In this document: positions 1 through 10,890 of the stretch, in pieces | Layout: the number at the start of each line of letters is the position of its first letter | How positions within the stretch are numbered: position 1 is the stretch's first letter | NCBI RefSeq assembly: GCF_020410765.1 | Contig: NZ_CP084541.1 | Coordinates: 3,856,001 to 3,920,000 of the forward strand | DNA from: Streptomyces marincola | GTDB taxonomy: Bacteria; Actinomycetota; Actinomycetes; Streptomycetales; Streptomycetaceae | Direction: 5' to 3' | DNA: 64,000 nucleotides | Made by a program: the position numbers and the translations under genes | The notes under the pieces: generated by a model | What the model saw: the letters and a program-made list of their open reading frames with translations, nothing else | The model's database searches: none | Told to the model about the DNA's origin: nothing

Positions 1-2
1 TG

Positions 3-554
3 CACGAGAAGGATCTGGGGGCCGACCTGGAGTCGGTGCTCATCACCAAGGAACAGATCGACGCCAGGCTCGCGGAGCTTGCCGCCGCGATCGACGCGGA
101 GTACGCGGGCAAGGACGTGCTGCTCGTCGGTGTGCTCAAGGGCGCCGTGATGGTGATGGCCGACCTCGCGCGTGCCCTGTCCACCCCGGTGACCATGGAC
201 TGGATGGCGGTGTCGTCCTACGGGGCCGGCACCCAGTCCTCGGGCGTCGTGCGCATCCTCAAGGACCTGGACACCGACATCCAGGGCCGCCACGTGCTGA
301 TCGTCGAGGACATCATCGACTCCGGGCTCACGCTCTCCTGGCTGCTGTCCAACCTGGGCTCCCGCGAGCCCGCCTCGCTGCGCGTGTGCACCCTGCTGCG
401 CAAGCCCGAGGCGGCGAAGGTCGACATCGACGTGGCGTGGGTCGGCTTCGACATTCCGAGTGAGTTCGTCGTGGGCTACGGGCTCGACTACGCCGAGCGC
501 TACCGCAACCTCCCCTTCGTCGGCACGCTCGCCCCGCACGTCTACAACGGGTAG
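3..554 (+). CDS. hpt: Hypoxanthine phosphoribosyltransferase, 5' end outside the window
   Basis: Purine salvage enzyme that joins hypoxanthine or guanine to PRPP in the cytoplasm. The reading frame is open from base 3, so the true start lies upstream; the GTG at 36 lies inside conserved sequence ([13 protein letters not shown]) and is not the start. The PRPP-binding signature [13 protein letters not shown] is intact, as is the C-terminal [18 protein letters not shown] typical of this family. It lies directly upstream of ftsH, the usual actinobacterial arrangement. Identity is secure; only the N-terminus is missing. Confidence 0.96.
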   Translation, partial: HEKDLGADLESVLITKEQIDARLAELAAAIDAEYAGKDVLLVGVLKGAVMVMADLARALSTPVTMDWMAVSSYGAGTQSSGVVRILKDLDTDIQGRHVLIVEDIIDSGLTLSWLLSNLGSREPASLRVCTLLRKPEAAKVDIDVAWVGFDIPSEFVVGYGLDYAERYRNLPFVGTLAPHVYNG

Positions 555-744
555 CCGGGAACACCCCGCGATGCCCTACCGTTGAGTCGGGCAGAGCGGC
601 GGTTGCCCGACGCCCGGCAGCGCGGGGCGGCACTGCTGGGGTACCGTCGCCGTAGGTCAGCTGATACAGGCCGGGCGCACTACGGCCGACACCGCGCGCA
701 CAGCGGATCCCATCCGGGGGCTGTGCCTCTACGTGGCAGGAGGG

Positions 745-764
745 ACGGGGCCGCGCCGCCCCGT
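745..764 (+). promoter_or_regulatory. Hairpin between Shine-Dalgarno and ftsH start
   Basis: A strong Shine-Dalgarno AGGAGGG lies at 738-744. It is followed at once by a 7-bp inverted repeat, ACGGGGC (745-751) and GCCCCGT (758-764), with a 6-base loop. If folded, the hairpin would bring the Shine-Dalgarno to about 10 bases from GTG 775. The role is inferred from geometry only. The rest of 555-744 holds no gene that I can support. Confidence 0.4.
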
Positions 765-774
765 ATGGATAGAC

Positions 775-2772
<1,998 letters not shown>

Positions 2773-2786
2773 CCGGAATGTCTCCC

Positions 2787-2816
2787 GCGCCCCTCACGTT
2801 GCACGGTGAGGGGCGC
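2787..2816 (+). terminator. Hairpin terminator after ftsH
   Basis: A perfect 11-bp stem (2787-2797 pairs with 2806-2816) with an 8-base loop lies 14 bases after the ftsH stop. There is no T-run, as is normal for GC-rich actinobacterial terminators. It separates ftsH from folE. Confidence 0.75.
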
Positions 2817-2868
2817 GGTGCATGTTCACGGCGGGACGCCGCGGCCGGCGAGAGGGAATGAGGAGCAC

Positions 2869-3489
2869 ATGACCGACGCGTTGACGCCGGCGCCCGGGGA
2901 TGGGTCCGGAGACAGCCCCATCGGGGAGTTCGACGAGAAGCGTGCCGAGAACGCGATACGCGAGCTGCTCATCGCGGTCGGGGAGGACCCGGACCGGGAG
3001 GGGCTGCGGGACACCCCGGCCCGGGTGGCGCGCGCCTACCGGGAGATCTTCGCCGGTCTGTGGCAGCGCCCCGAGGACGTCCTGACCACGACGTTCGACC
3101 TGGGGCACGACGAGATGGTGCTGGTCAAGGACATCGAGGTGCTGTCGTCCTGCGAGCACCACCTGGTGCCGTTCGTGGGCTACGCGCACGTCGGCTACAT
3201 CCCGTCGAGCAACGGCAAGATCACCGGTCTGTCCAAGCTGGCCAGGCTCGTCGACGTGTTCGCCCGCCGCCCGCAGGTGCAGGAGCGGCTGACCACGCAG
3301 ATCGCGGACGCGCTGATGCGGATTCTTGAGCCGCGCGGGGTGATCGTCGTCATCGAGTGCGAGCACATGTGCATGACCATGCGCGGGGTGCGCAAGCCCG
3401 GCGCGAAGACCACGACCTCGGCCGTGCGGGGGCAGCTGCGGGACGCGGCGACCCGGGCCGAGGCGATGAGCCTCATCCTCGCGCGGTAG
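2869..3489 (+). CDS. folE: GTP cyclohydrolase I
   Basis: Catalyses the first step of tetrahydrofolate synthesis, GTP to 7,8-dihydroneopterin triphosphate. The zinc ligands expected for the family are visible as Cys95 and His98 in SSCEHH and Cys168 in EHMCM. The C-terminal [12 protein letters not shown] motif is intact. The start ATG 2869 has AGGAG at 2861-2865 upstream. At 206 residues it is of normal length. Other folate genes (folK, folB, folP) lie 5-8 kb downstream, interrupted here by a transporter operon. Confidence 0.96.
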   Translation: MTDALTPAPGDGSGDSPIGEFDEKRAENAIRELLIAVGEDPDREGLRDTPARVARAYREIFAGLWQRPEDVLTTTFDLGHDEMVLVKDIEVLSSCEHHLVPFVGYAHVGYIPSSNGKITGLSKLARLVDVFARRPQVQERLTTQIADALMRILEPRGVIVVIECEHMCMTMRGVRKPGAKTTTSAVRGQLRDAATRAEAMSLILAR

Positions 3490-3497
3490 CGCGCGCC

Positions 3498-4340
3498 TCA
3501 GGTCCGGTCGCCCGAGCCGCCGGCCGGCTGTTCCGGGACCGCGGGCCGCCGGCCCTCGCCGCGCCCGGCGGTGCCGCTTCCGGTACCGGTGCCGTTTCCG
3601 GTGCCGAAGAAGTCGAAGCCGCCGGACGGGCGCGGGCGCGGCGGCGCGGCCGGTGGCTGCGGGCTCCGCCCGCGCGCGCCCTTCTCCTGCGCCTGCTTCT
3701 CCTGCGCCTCCCTGGCCTTCTGCGCCACTCGGGCCCCGCGCGCCTCCTGCGCATCCAGCGTCTCGCGCTGGCGCGCGGCGCTGCGCGCCAGCGCACCGAG
3801 CGCCTCGTGCGCCTGCCGGTACGTGAGCGGGGTCGGCGCGCCGCCCGCCGTCCTGTGGTCGGCGGCCCCGGTGGCCAGCTCCCTGGCGGGCGCCGCCGCC
3901 TCGATGGCGAGCTGCCTGCGGCCTTCGAGCGCCTTGGCGCGCTCGCTCTCGGCCGTGGCGTACCGGCGCAGCAGCGCGGCGTGCTCGGAACGCAGCCTGG
4001 CCAGCTCGGCCCGTTTGGCGCGGGCCTTCTCCTCGAAGGCGGCGATCTGCTCCTGCGCCTCCTCCAGCTCGGCCTGCCGCTCCTCGACCTGCCACGCGAG
4101 ACCGGCCTTGGCGGCACGTTCCCTCGCGACCTGCCGCCCGGCCGCGAGGTCCCAGCGCCGCAGCAGCGCCGCGGCGACCAGGGCGGCGGCGGCGGTCACC
4201 GCGACGAGGCTCCTGAGCGCTATCGCGTCGCCGTCCCCGAACAGCCAGGAACCCGCCGCGCACGCCAGCGCGAGCGTGCCGAGTCCGGCCGGAACCAGCA
4301 CCTTGTGCAGTGCTGAGGAGCGGTGACGTCCACGTGCCAT
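3498..4340 (-). CDS. Membrane-anchored coiled-coil protein of unknown function
   Basis: 280 residues. An N-terminal basic stretch (MARGRHR) is followed by two hydrophobic segments at about residues 14-34 and 38-60. A long alpha-helical, Glu/Ala/Arg-rich coiled-coil region follows (about 65-225), then a Gly/Pro/Thr-rich low-complexity tail. It is convergent with folE, with only 8 bases between the stops. From memory, a similar protein sits beside folE in other Streptomyces, so it is probably a conserved lineage protein. No catalytic motif is visible and I do not assign a function. Confidence 0.8.
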   Translation of the reverse strand: MARGRHRSSALHKVLVPAGLGTLALACAAGSWLFGDGDAIALRSLVAVTAAAALVAAALLRRWDLAAGRQVARERAAKAGLAWQVEERQAELEEAQEQIAAFEEKARAKRAELARLRSEHAALLRRYATAESERAKALEGRRQLAIEAAAPARELATGAADHRTAGGAPTPLTYRQAHEALGALARSAARQRETLDAQEARGARVAQKAREAQEKQAQEKGARGRSPQPPAAPPRPRPSGGFDFFGTGNGTGTGSGTAGRGEGRRPAVPEQPAGGSGDRT

Positions 4341-4426
4341 GGGCGAAACCTACCGTGACGCCGTGTGCGCGCGGGAGAGTGACCGGGGGGTTGTGCCGCT
4401 GCCGTTATGCGCGGGTCGTCTGGTGT

Positions 4427-5401
4427 TCAGCTTCCGACGAGTCCCCGCTCGACGAGGTAGTCGCGGGCGACCTCGTCGGCCTTGCGGCGTTCGGCGTCGA
4501 CCTGCCGGTTCAGCTCGATCAGGTCGTCGGTCGTGAGCACCGCGGTCAGCTCGTCGAGCGCGGCGGCGACGTTCTCGTCGCTCGCGGTCTCCGTGTTCAG
4601 GACGGGCAGCAGGTTGTCCGCGAGCTGGAGGTTCCGGTCGTCCTCCAGGATCACGAGGCCGAAGTCCTCCAGGGTGGCGTCCGTGGTGGTGACGAGCACG
4701 AGCTGGTCGTCGCCGTTCTGCACGGCCTGCTTGGCCTGCACGGTGCCGACGCCGAGCGGGTCGACGGCCGTGATGTCGATGCCGTAGGTCTCTTCGAGGC
4801 CCGGCTGGCAGAACGGGCGCGACGGGCAGTCCTCGCCGGCCGCCACGCGCACAGGAAGGCCGGCCTCGCCCAGGTCGGAGAGCGTTTCCAGGCCGTGCTC
4901 GGCGGCGTACTCCTCGCTGACCGCGAACGCGTTCTGGTCGACGGCCTCGCCGGCGTCCAGCACGGTCAGGCCGCGGGGCTCGGCGAGCTCGCGCAGCGCC
5001 GCGACGGTGGCGTTCACGTCGGATGAGGCGACGGGCTCGGCGTCGGGCCCGTTCTCCTGGGCGTTGTAGTACTCCGTCATGGTGGCCGCGTACTCGGGAA
5101 CGACGTCGATCGCGCCGCTCTCCAGCTCGGGCGCGTACAGCTCGCGCCCCTCGGTGGTGGTGATCGTGGTGGAGTAGCCGGCCTCCTCAAGGACCTGCGC
5201 GTACAGCTCCGTCATGATCGTGGCCTCGGTGAAGTTGGCGCCGCCGACGGTGAGGGAGCCCGCGCTCTCCTCGGTGCCGCCGTCGCCCCCCTCCTCCTCC
5301 AGGGTGTCCCCGCCGCCGCAGGCGGTCAGGGACAGGGCGAGGGCGGTGGCGGCGCTCGCGGTCAGCAGGGCGCGCCTGCGGCGGGCGGGGGTGGCGGTCA
5401 C
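4427..5401 (-). CDS. Osmoprotectant ABC transporter substrate-binding lipoprotein
   Basis: 324 residues. A lipoprotein signal with the lipobox LTAC places the acylated cysteine at residue 28, so the protein should sit on the outer face of the membrane. The mature part opens with LTVGGANFTEATIMTELYAQ-type sequence typical of the OpuC/ProX glycine-betaine/choline-binding family. It also has VVPEYAATMTEYY and a C-terminal DELTAVLTTDDLIELNRQVD. GTG 5401 overlaps the stop of the upstream permease by 4 bases, so translation is coupled. It is the last gene of a three-gene minus-strand operon whose ATPase is encoded divergently at 6974. Confidence 0.92.
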   Translation of the reverse strand: MTATPARRRRALLTASAATALALSLTACGGGDTLEEEGGDGGTEESAGSLTVGGANFTEATIMTELYAQVLEEAGYSTTITTTEGRELYAPELESGAIDVVPEYAATMTEYYNAQENGPDAEPVASSDVNATVAALRELAEPRGLTVLDAGEAVDQNAFAVSEEYAAEHGLETLSDLGEAGLPVRVAAGEDCPSRPFCQPGLEETYGIDITAVDPLGVGTVQAKQAVQNGDDQLVLVTTTDATLEDFGLVILEDDRNLQLADNLLPVLNTETASDENVAAALDELTAVLTTDDLIELNRQVDAERRKADEVARDYLVERGLVGS

Positions 5402-6159
5402 GGGGTGCTCCGTTCGACGGGTTCCGGTGCGGCAGGAGTGCGGGGGGCCGCGGGCGCGGCGGCCGGGGCGCGGCGGCGGGCCCGGTTCCGCCCGCGGGCG
5501 GGGTCGAGCAGCCGCTGGGCGAGGGCGAGCACGCCCTCGACAGTGAGGGCGAGCACGGCGACCAGCGTGGCGCCCGCGACGACCTGGGCGGTGTCGTAGG
5601 TGGCGAAGCCCGCGGTGATGATGCGGCCGAGCCCGCCGCCCGCGGCGAGCGCGGCGAGGGTCGCGGTGGCCACGACCTGCACGGCCGCGGTGCGCACGCC
5701 GGTCATGAGCAGCGGGAACGCGAGCGGCAGCTCGACCCGGGCGAGCAGCTGCGCGCGGGACATGCCCATGCCGCGCGCGGCCTGGACGACGTCGCGGTCG
5801 GCCTCCGCGATGCCGATGTAGGCGTTGGTGAGCAGCGGCGGCACCGCGAACAGGACGAGCGCGACGATGGTCGGCAGGTCGCCGTGGCGGCCGAGCGGGC
5901 CGAGGGTGAGCAGCACGAGCACGGCGAACGTGGGGATCGCGCGGCCGGCGTTGGAGATGTTGATGGCGAGCGCGCCGCCGAACCCGCGTCCGCCGCCGTG
6001 GCCGAGCCACAGGGCGAGCGGCAGGGCGATGGCGCAGGCCAGGGCGAGGCAGAGGCCGGAGAGGTACAGGTGTTCGCCCAGGCGCTGCCATACGCCGGAC
6101 TCGCCCGACCAGTGCTCGCCCGTGGTCAGCCAGGTCCAGGCGTCGGGGATCACGTCCAT
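5398..6159 (-). CDS. Osmoprotectant ABC transporter permease
   Basis: 253-residue integral membrane protein of the OpuCB/ProW type, with about five or six hydrophobic segments. It carries the cytoplasmic EAA-like loop (DVVQAARGMGMSRAQLL), which docks on the ATPase. ATG 6159 lies 2 bases from the stop of the preceding permease and the 3' end overlaps the lipoprotein gene by 4 bases. The C-terminus has an Arg/Ala/Pro-rich tail after the last membrane segment. Paired with the permease at 6162, it should form the heterodimeric channel. Confidence 0.92.
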   Translation of the reverse strand: MDVIPDAWTWLTTGEHWSGESGVWQRLGEHLYLSGLCLALACAIALPLALWLGHGGGRGFGGALAINISNAGRAIPTFAVLVLLTLGPLGRHGDLPTIVALVLFAVPPLLTNAYIGIAEADRDVVQAARGMGMSRAQLLARVELPLAFPLLMTGVRTAAVQVVATATLAALAAGGGLGRIITAGFATYDTAQVVAGATLVAVLALTVEGVLALAQRLLDPARGRNRARRRAPAAAPAAPRTPAAPEPVERSTP

Positions 6160-6161
6160 GG

Positions 6162-6941
6162 TCAGACCCCTTTCGCAACGTTGTCCGCCAGGTTGTCCGC
6201 CGGGCCGTCCGCCGGGCCGTCGGCCAGGTCGAGCGCGGTGTCGCGGCGCGGTGCGCGGCGGGGCGCGCGGTGCCGCGTCCAGGGGGTGAGCAGCCGTTGC
6301 GCGCCGAGCAGCAGCAGGTCGGCGGTGACGGCGAGCAGGACGCACAGCACGGACGCGGTCAGCACCTGCGCCTTGAAGTAGCTGTCCATGCCGGAGTAGA
6401 TGAGGTTGCCGAGGCCGCCGTGGCCGACGATCGCGCCGACGGTGGTCAGGGAGACCGCCGAGACCGTGGCGATGCGCACGCCCGCCATGAGGGCGGGCAG
6501 CGACAGCGGCAGCTCGACCGCGAACAGCAGCCGCACGCGGCCGTAGCCCAGGCCCCTGGCCGCCTCCCTCGCCTCGTCGGGAACGGACGCGAGGCCGGTG
6601 AGCATGTTGCGCACGAGCACGGTCAGCGAGTAGAGGACCAGGCCGCAGACGACCACGGACGCGGAGATGCCGAACACCGGCAGCAGCAGCGCGTACATGG
6701 CGAGCGAGGGGACCGTGTAGAGGATGGTGGTCAGGCTGAGGACCGGGCCCGCGGCCAGCCGCCAGCGGCGCGCGACCAGGGCGAGCGGGAACGCGGCGAG
6801 CACGGCGAGGCCGACGGCTCCCGCGGTGATCAGGACGTGTTCGACGAGGGCGTCACCGAGCTCGTCCGAGCGGCTGCTGACGTACTCGCCGCAGATCCAC
6901 TCGTTTCTCGTCAGGCAGCTTTCGGCGGCCATCGCACTCAT
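6162..6941 (-). CDS. Osmoprotectant ABC transporter permease (first gene of operon)
   Basis: 259 residues, with several membrane segments and an EAA-type loop (EAREAARGLGYGRVRLL). The second half resembles the neighbouring permease, as expected for two subunits of one channel. The C-terminus ends in an imperfect tetrapeptide repeat (ADGP/ADNL) encoded by a 12-bp tandem repeat. ATG 6941 lies 8 bases after a TAGGGT -10 element, so the mRNA may be leaderless or nearly so. Only 32 bases separate it from the divergent ATPase gene, so the two promoters must share that gap. Confidence 0.92.
   Translation of the reverse strand: MSAMAAESCLTRNEWICGEYVSSRSDELGDALVEHVLITAGAVGLAVLAAFPLALVARRWRLAAGPVLSLTTILYTVPSLAMYALLLPVFGISASVVVCGLVLYSLTVLVRNMLTGLASVPDEAREAARGLGYGRVRLLFAVELPLSLPALMAGVRIATVSAVSLTTVGAIVGHGGLGNLIYSGMDSYFKAQVLTASVLCVLLAVTADLLLLGAQRLLTPWTRHRAPRRAPRRDTALDLADGPADGPADNLADNVAKGV
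6181..6228. repeat. Four 12-bp tandem repeats inside permease 3' end
   Basis: Four 12-base units with consensus TTGTCCGCCGGG/CCGTCCGCCGGG lie head to tail inside the permease gene. They encode ADGP/ADNL tetrapeptides near its C-terminus. The length keeps the frame, so unit number could vary without inactivating the protein. Confidence 0.7.
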
Positions 6942-6949
6942 GTTCCACC

Positions 6950-6955
6950 ACCCTA
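6950..6955 (-). promoter_or_regulatory. -10 element of the osmoprotectant permease operon
   Basis: TAGGGT on the minus strand, 8 bases upstream of ATG 6941. This is the spacing of a leaderless or very short-leader transcript. It lies inside the 32-base divergent gap. Confidence 0.45.
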
Positions 6956-6973
6956 GACGCTGAAGCTGACAGA

Positions 6974-8164
6974 ATGATGAACATGTTGCGGTTCGAGCAG
7001 GTGTCCAAACGCTACGCGGACGGCACGGTCGCCGTCGACGACCTGAACCTGGACGTGGCCGAGGGGGAGCTGGTCACGCTGGTCGGTCCCTCGGGCTGCG
7101 GCAAGACGACCACCATGCGCATGGTCAACCGCCTGGAGGAGCCGACGGCCGGGCGCATCCTGTTCGACGGGCGCGACGTGGCCGAGTACGACCCGGTCCG
7201 CCTGCGCCGGCGCATCGGCTACGTGATCCAGCAGGTGGGCCTCTTCCCGCACCGGACCGTTCTGGACAACACCGCGACCGTGCCGCACCTGCTCGGGTGG
7301 CGGCGGCCCAAGGCGAGGCAGCGCGCGGCGGAGCTGCTTGACCTGGTCGGCCTCGACCCGGCCGTGTACGGCGACCGCTACCCCGACCAGCTCTCCGGCG
7401 GGCAGCGGCAGCGGGTGGGCGTGGCCAGGGCGCTGGCGGCCGACCCGCCGGTGCTGCTGATGGACGAGCCGTTCGGGGCCGTGGACCCGGTGGTGCGCGA
7501 GCGCCTCCAGAACGAGTTCCTGCGGCTCCAGGCCGAGATGCGCAAGACGGTCCTCTTCGTGACGCACGACATCGAGGAGGCGGTCAGGCTCGGTGACCGC
7601 ATCGCGGTCTACGGCCAGGGCCGCGTGGAGCAGTTCGACTCGCCGGCGGCCGTGCTCGGCGCCCCGGCGAACGACTACGTCGCGTCGTTCGTGGGCAGCG
7701 ACCGCGGGCTGAAGCGGCTGTCGGTGACGCCGGTGGAGAAGGGCGACCTCGAACAGCCGCCCGTGGTGCACCTGGCCGACCCGATGGAACGCGCCGCGGC
7801 GCGGATGCGGGCCGACGGCGCGCGCTGGGCGGTCGTGCTCGACGAGAACGAGCGGCTGCACGGCTGGGTGCCGGCCCACGAGGCGCGGAGCGGCGAGGAC
7901 GCGGGCCGGGTCGCGCGCCACGCGCGGCGCATGGAGGCGTGGCTGCCGCTGGGCGCGTCGTTGAAGAAGGCGTTCAGCATGATGCTCCAGTACGACGCCG
8001 GCTGGATCGCCGTGCTCGACGAGGAGGACCGCTTCCTCGGCGTGCTCACCCCGGGCAGCCTGCACGAGGCGCTGCGCCGGTCCATCGACGCGGACGCGCT
8101 GGACGTGCCGCGCGCCGAGGTCGCGTTCGACACGGCCGAGGCGCCGCGGGTCGCGGCCGACTGA
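6974..8164 (+). CDS. Osmoprotectant ABC transporter ATP-binding protein with CBS domains
   Basis: 396 residues. An N-terminal ABC ATPase domain has Walker [10 protein letters not shown] at 38-46, signature [16 protein letters not shown] and Walker B VLLMDEPF. The C-terminal part (about 255-380) has two CBS-like units, with [14 protein letters not shown] and [14 protein letters not shown]. Such CBS modules gate OpuA/OpuC-type importers in response to ionic strength or nucleotides. It is divergent from the permease-permease-lipoprotein operon, and the four genes make a complete importer. Several Met codons cluster at the start (MMNM), so the exact start is uncertain by three residues. Confidence 0.93.
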   Translation: MMNMLRFEQVSKRYADGTVAVDDLNLDVAEGELVTLVGPSGCGKTTTMRMVNRLEEPTAGRILFDGRDVAEYDPVRLRRRIGYVIQQVGLFPHRTVLDNTATVPHLLGWRRPKARQRAAELLDLVGLDPAVYGDRYPDQLSGGQRQRVGVARALAADPPVLLMDEPFGAVDPVVRERLQNEFLRLQAEMRKTVLFVTHDIEEAVRLGDRIAVYGQGRVEQFDSPAAVLGAPANDYVASFVGSDRGLKRLSVTPVEKGDLEQPPVVHLADPMERAAARMRADGARWAVVLDENERLHGWVPAHEARSGEDAGRVARHARRMEAWLPLGASLKKAFSMMLQYDAGWIAVLDEEDRFLGVLTPGSLHEALRRSIDADALDVPRAEVAFDTAEAPRVAAD

Positions 8165-8207
8165 CCGGGCCGCCCGGTCCCCGCGCGGCGGGCCCCGGCG
8201 CCGCGGG

Positions 8208-8711
8208 TCACACGGGCGAGCGCACGGGTCCTTCGCCCTCGCCGGCCCCGCCCTCGCCGTCGGGCAGGCGGCAGACGCGTTCGAGGAAGAGGGCCGCCGC
8301 GATCACCGCGACGCCGGCGAGCACGGCGAGTCCCGCGTAGAGCGCCTGGTCGCGGCGGTTCGGCACGTCGAAGCGCTCCATCAGCAGGAACAGCCCGAGG
8401 CCGCCGTAGCAGCCCGCGACCAGCGCGGAGACCAGCGCGCTCGCCTGGCCGAACACGACCGCGCGCGCCGCCATCATCCGGTCCACCGGCCGCGCCCCCG
8501 GGCGCCGTTCGCGCTGCGCGCGCAGCCGCGACCGCAGGGACAGCGCCGTCGCCAGCAGCGCGGCGGCGATCAGGGTCAGGATGACGGGGGAGAGCAGCGG
8601 GACCGCGGGCGGTGTGTTGCCGAACGACTCCCACAGGCCGACGCCGGCCCAGCTCAGTCCGAGTGCGGCGGCGAAGAGCCCGGCCAGTGTCCCGATCCGC
8701 AGTTGGTTCAC
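8208..8711 (-). CDS. DUF3180-type small membrane protein
   Basis: 167 residues with four predicted membrane segments (about 7-27, 38-59, 83-107 and 121-143). It has a basic loop between helices 2 and 3 and a Gly/Glu-rich C-terminal tail. From memory, the size, topology and position after folK match the DUF3180 family commonly found at the end of actinobacterial fol operons. Function is unknown. It lies 118 bases downstream of folK on the same strand and may be co-transcribed. Confidence 0.82.
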   Translation of the reverse strand: MNQLRIGTLAGLFAAALGLSWAGVGLWESFGNTPPAVPLLSPVILTLIAAALLATALSLRSRLRAQRERRPGARPVDRMMAARAVVFGQASALVSALVAGCYGGLGLFLLMERFDVPNRRDQALYAGLAVLAGVAVIAAALFLERVCRLPDGEGGAGEGEGPVRSPV

Positions 8712-8829
8712 CGCTGTTCGCGCCCCTCGTCGTGCCGTCGTGCCATCAGGTCGTCACCGTGCCGGAACGTGCCCCCGCCGTGGCGGTCACCCGGGGGCGG
8801 CACGGCCGGCCGCGCCGCCCCCGAGCGCG

Positions 8830-9441
8830 TCAGTCAGGGAGCACGAGCGCGGCGTCGGTCCGGAGCGAGACGCCCTGGTCGCCCAGGGCCGGCAGCAGGT
8901 CCGCCACCGCGCCGCGGCCCGGCACCTCGGCGTCGGGCTCGACATCGTGCCACGGCACCAGGACGAACGCCCGCTCGTGGGCCCGCGGGTGCGGGAGGGT
9001 GAGCGCCGGGTCGTCGGAGACGACTCCCTGGTACGCGACGATGTCGACATCGAGGGTACGCGGCCCCCAGCGGCTGTCCCGTACGCGTTCGAACGCTTCT
9101 TCGATGGCCTGGGCGCGTTCCCACAGGGAGGCGGGCGGCAGCGTGGTCTTGATGATGACCACGGCGTTGAAGTAGGTGGGCTGGCTGCCGGGGTCGACGC
9201 CCCACGGCTCGGTCTCGTAGACCGGCGAGACGGCCTTGACCCGCAGTCCCGGGGTGTCGGCGAGCGCGTCGAGCGCGCCCTGGAGGGTGTCGAGGCGGTT
9301 GCCCAGGTTGCTGCCGAGGGAGAGGACGGCGCGCTGCGGGTTGTGCAGGGTCGAGTCCGCGGCGTCCACCTGCTGCACCACCGAGGCGGGCACCGGCTGC
9401 ACGGTCGGGTCGGGGGAGGAAGCGGCGTTGCTGGGGATCAT
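8830..9441 (-). CDS. folK: 2-amino-4-hydroxy-6-hydroxymethyldihydropteridine pyrophosphokinase
   Basis: Transfers pyrophosphate from ATP to 6-hydroxymethyl-dihydropterin, just before the FolP step. The domain starts at about residue 38 with AVLSLGSNLGNR. The family motifs RWGPRTLDVDI and LPHPRAHERAFVLVP follow. A non-conserved N-terminal extension of about 37 residues precedes the domain, which from memory is also present in other streptomycete FolK proteins. ATG 9441 overlaps the folB stop by 4 bases, showing translational coupling. Confidence 0.95.
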   Translation of the reverse strand: MIPSNAASSPDPTVQPVPASVVQQVDAADSTLHNPQRAVLSLGSNLGNRLDTLQGALDALADTPGLRVKAVSPVYETEPWGVDPGSQPTYFNAVVIIKTTLPPASLWERAQAIEEAFERVRDSRWGPRTLDVDIVAYQGVVSDDPALTLPHPRAHERAFVLVPWHDVEPDAEVPGRGAVADLLPALGDQGVSLRTDAALVLPD

Positions 9442-9797
9442 GCTCGGCTCCGCTTGATGGTGAGGGTCACGTCGTCGAAGGGAACGGTGATCGGTGCCTG
9501 CGGCTTGTGCACCGTCACCTCCGCCTCGCGCACGGCGTCGTGGGCGAGGCACTGGTCGGCGATGCGCTGCGCCAGCGTTTCCAGCAGGTCGCACGGCGGG
9601 CCCGCGACGACGGCGGTGACCTCGGCCGCGACCGCGCCGTAGTCCACCGTCAGCGCGAGGTCGTCCGAGGCCGCCGCCGGGCGGGTGTCGAGCCCGAGCA
9701 CCACATCGACGACGAACAGTTGTCCTTCCGCACGTTCCCGCGGCAGGACGCCGTGAAAGCCCTCGGCGCGCAGTCCGCGCAGGGTGATGCGGTCCAC
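9438..9797 (-). CDS. folB: Dihydroneopterin aldolase
   Basis: Cleaves 7,8-dihydroneopterin to hydroxymethyl-dihydropterin and glycolaldehyde. The 119-residue protein has the family features RITLRGLRAEGFHGV near the N-terminus, VDYGAVAAEV, LLETLAQRIAD and the C-terminal VHKPQAPI. I chose GTG 9797 because CGGAG at 9806-9810 sits 8 bases upstream. GTG 9806, three codons earlier, has no Shine-Dalgarno of its own. It is divergent from folP and overlaps folK. Confidence 0.94.
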   Translation of the reverse strand: MDRITLRGLRAEGFHGVLPRERAEGQLFVVDVVLGLDTRPAAASDDLALTVDYGAVAAEVTAVVAGPPCDLLETLAQRIADQCLAHDAVREAEVTVHKPQAPITVPFDDVTLTIKRSRA

Positions 9798-9957
9798 TGC
9801 GATCACTCCGATCGGTCGGTGGCCCGCCGGCTGAGGCCAACCAAAAAGACTGAAGGCATTCGAATCTACCTGCGACCCCTCCCCCCTTGGGTCAGCCCCA
9901 CCCGCACGTGCGCCCGTCCCGGCCGTCCGCCGGGGCTCCGGGCCCCCGGCCGGGGCC

Positions 9958-9963
9958 TACCCT
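9958..9963 (+). promoter_or_regulatory. -10 element of folP (leaderless-type)
   Basis: TACCCT, 6 bases before ATG 9970. No convincing -35 was seen. The rest of the 9807-9957 gap is pyrimidine-rich, with an AT-rich stretch at 9841-9868 that may hold the folB promoter on the other strand. Confidence 0.45.
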
Positions 9964-9969
9964 GGGGGC

Positions 9970-10890
9970 ATGAGCTACTCGCACGGCCACGTGTCCGGCT
10001 TGCCCCGCTGGGACCGCTGCGCGGTCATGGGGGTGGTCAATGTCACACCGGACTCGTTCTCCGACGGCGGGCGCTGGTTCGACACCGAGGCCGCGATCAA
10101 ACGGGGCCTGGCCCTGGTGGCCGAGGGCGCCGACCTGATCGACGTCGGCGGCGAGTCGACCCGGCCGGGCGCCTCCCGCGTCGACGAGGCCGAGGAGTTG
10201 CGCCGGGTCGTCCCCGTGGTGCGCGCGCTGGCCGCGGAGGGGGCCGTGGTCAGCGTGGACACGATGCGCGCCTCGGTGGCCAGAGCCGCGGTCGCGGCCG
10301 GTGCCCGCGTGGTCAACGACGTGAGCGGCGGCCGGGCCGATCCCGGCATGGTGCCCTCGGTCGCGGAGGCGGGCGTGCCGTTCGTCGTGATGCACTGGCG
10401 CGGCCAGAGCGTCGACATGAACGAGCGGGCCGTGTACGCGGACGTCGTGGGCGAGGTCCTGGCCGAGCTGCGCGAGAGCGTCGAGCACGCGGTGGCCGGG
10501 GGCATCCCGGCCGAGCGGCTGATCGCCGACCCAGGGCTCGGCTTCGCGAAGCAGGCCGCGCACGACCTCGCGCTCGTCGCGGCGACCGCGCGGCTGCGCG
10601 CGGAACTCGGCCTCCCGCTGCTGGTCGCGGCCTCGCGCAAGCGGTTCCTCGGCCGGGCCCTCGTCCCGCCGGGCGCCGCGCCCCCGCCGGCCAGGGCCAG
10701 GGACGCCGCGACGGCCGCGGTGACCGCGCTGGCGGCGGGCGCGGGCGCGTGGGCGGTGCGCGTGCACGAGGTGCGGGCGAACGCGGACGCCGTGCGGGTC
10801 GTCCGCGCGGTCGGCGGCGCGGACGGCAGGGGCGACGACGGGGCCGCGGTCGGCGGCACGGACGCCGGCGCGGGGGGCGGTGGCTCGTGA
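9970..10890 (+). CDS. folP: Dihydropteroate synthase
   Basis: Condenses hydroxymethyl-dihydropterin pyrophosphate with p-aminobenzoate; the sulfonamide target. 306 residues with the TIM-barrel motifs GVVNVTPDSFSDGG, DVGGESTRPGA, VVNDVSGG, IADPGLGFAK and VAASRKRFLG. The catalytic core ends near residue 275 and a Gly/Asp-rich tail follows, which is dispensable by appearance. The 3' end overlaps the next gene by 4 bases (GTGA). Confidence 0.96.
   Translation: MSYSHGHVSGLPRWDRCAVMGVVNVTPDSFSDGGRWFDTEAAIKRGLALVAEGADLIDVGGESTRPGASRVDEAEELRRVVPVVRALAAEGAVVSVDTMRASVARAAVAAGARVVNDVSGGRADPGMVPSVAEAGVPFVVMHWRGQSVDMNERAVYADVVGEVLAELRESVEHAVAGGIPAERLIADPGLGFAKQAAHDLALVAATARLRAELGLPLLVAASRKRFLGRALVPPGAAPPPARARDAATAAVTALAAGAGAWAVRVHEVRANADAVRVVRAVGGADGRGDDGAAVGGTDAGAGGGGS

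Noticed and set aside
9841..9872. Possible tRNA T-loop (ATTCGAATCTACC)
   Set aside because: No cloverleaf can be drawn around it and no acceptor stem is present.
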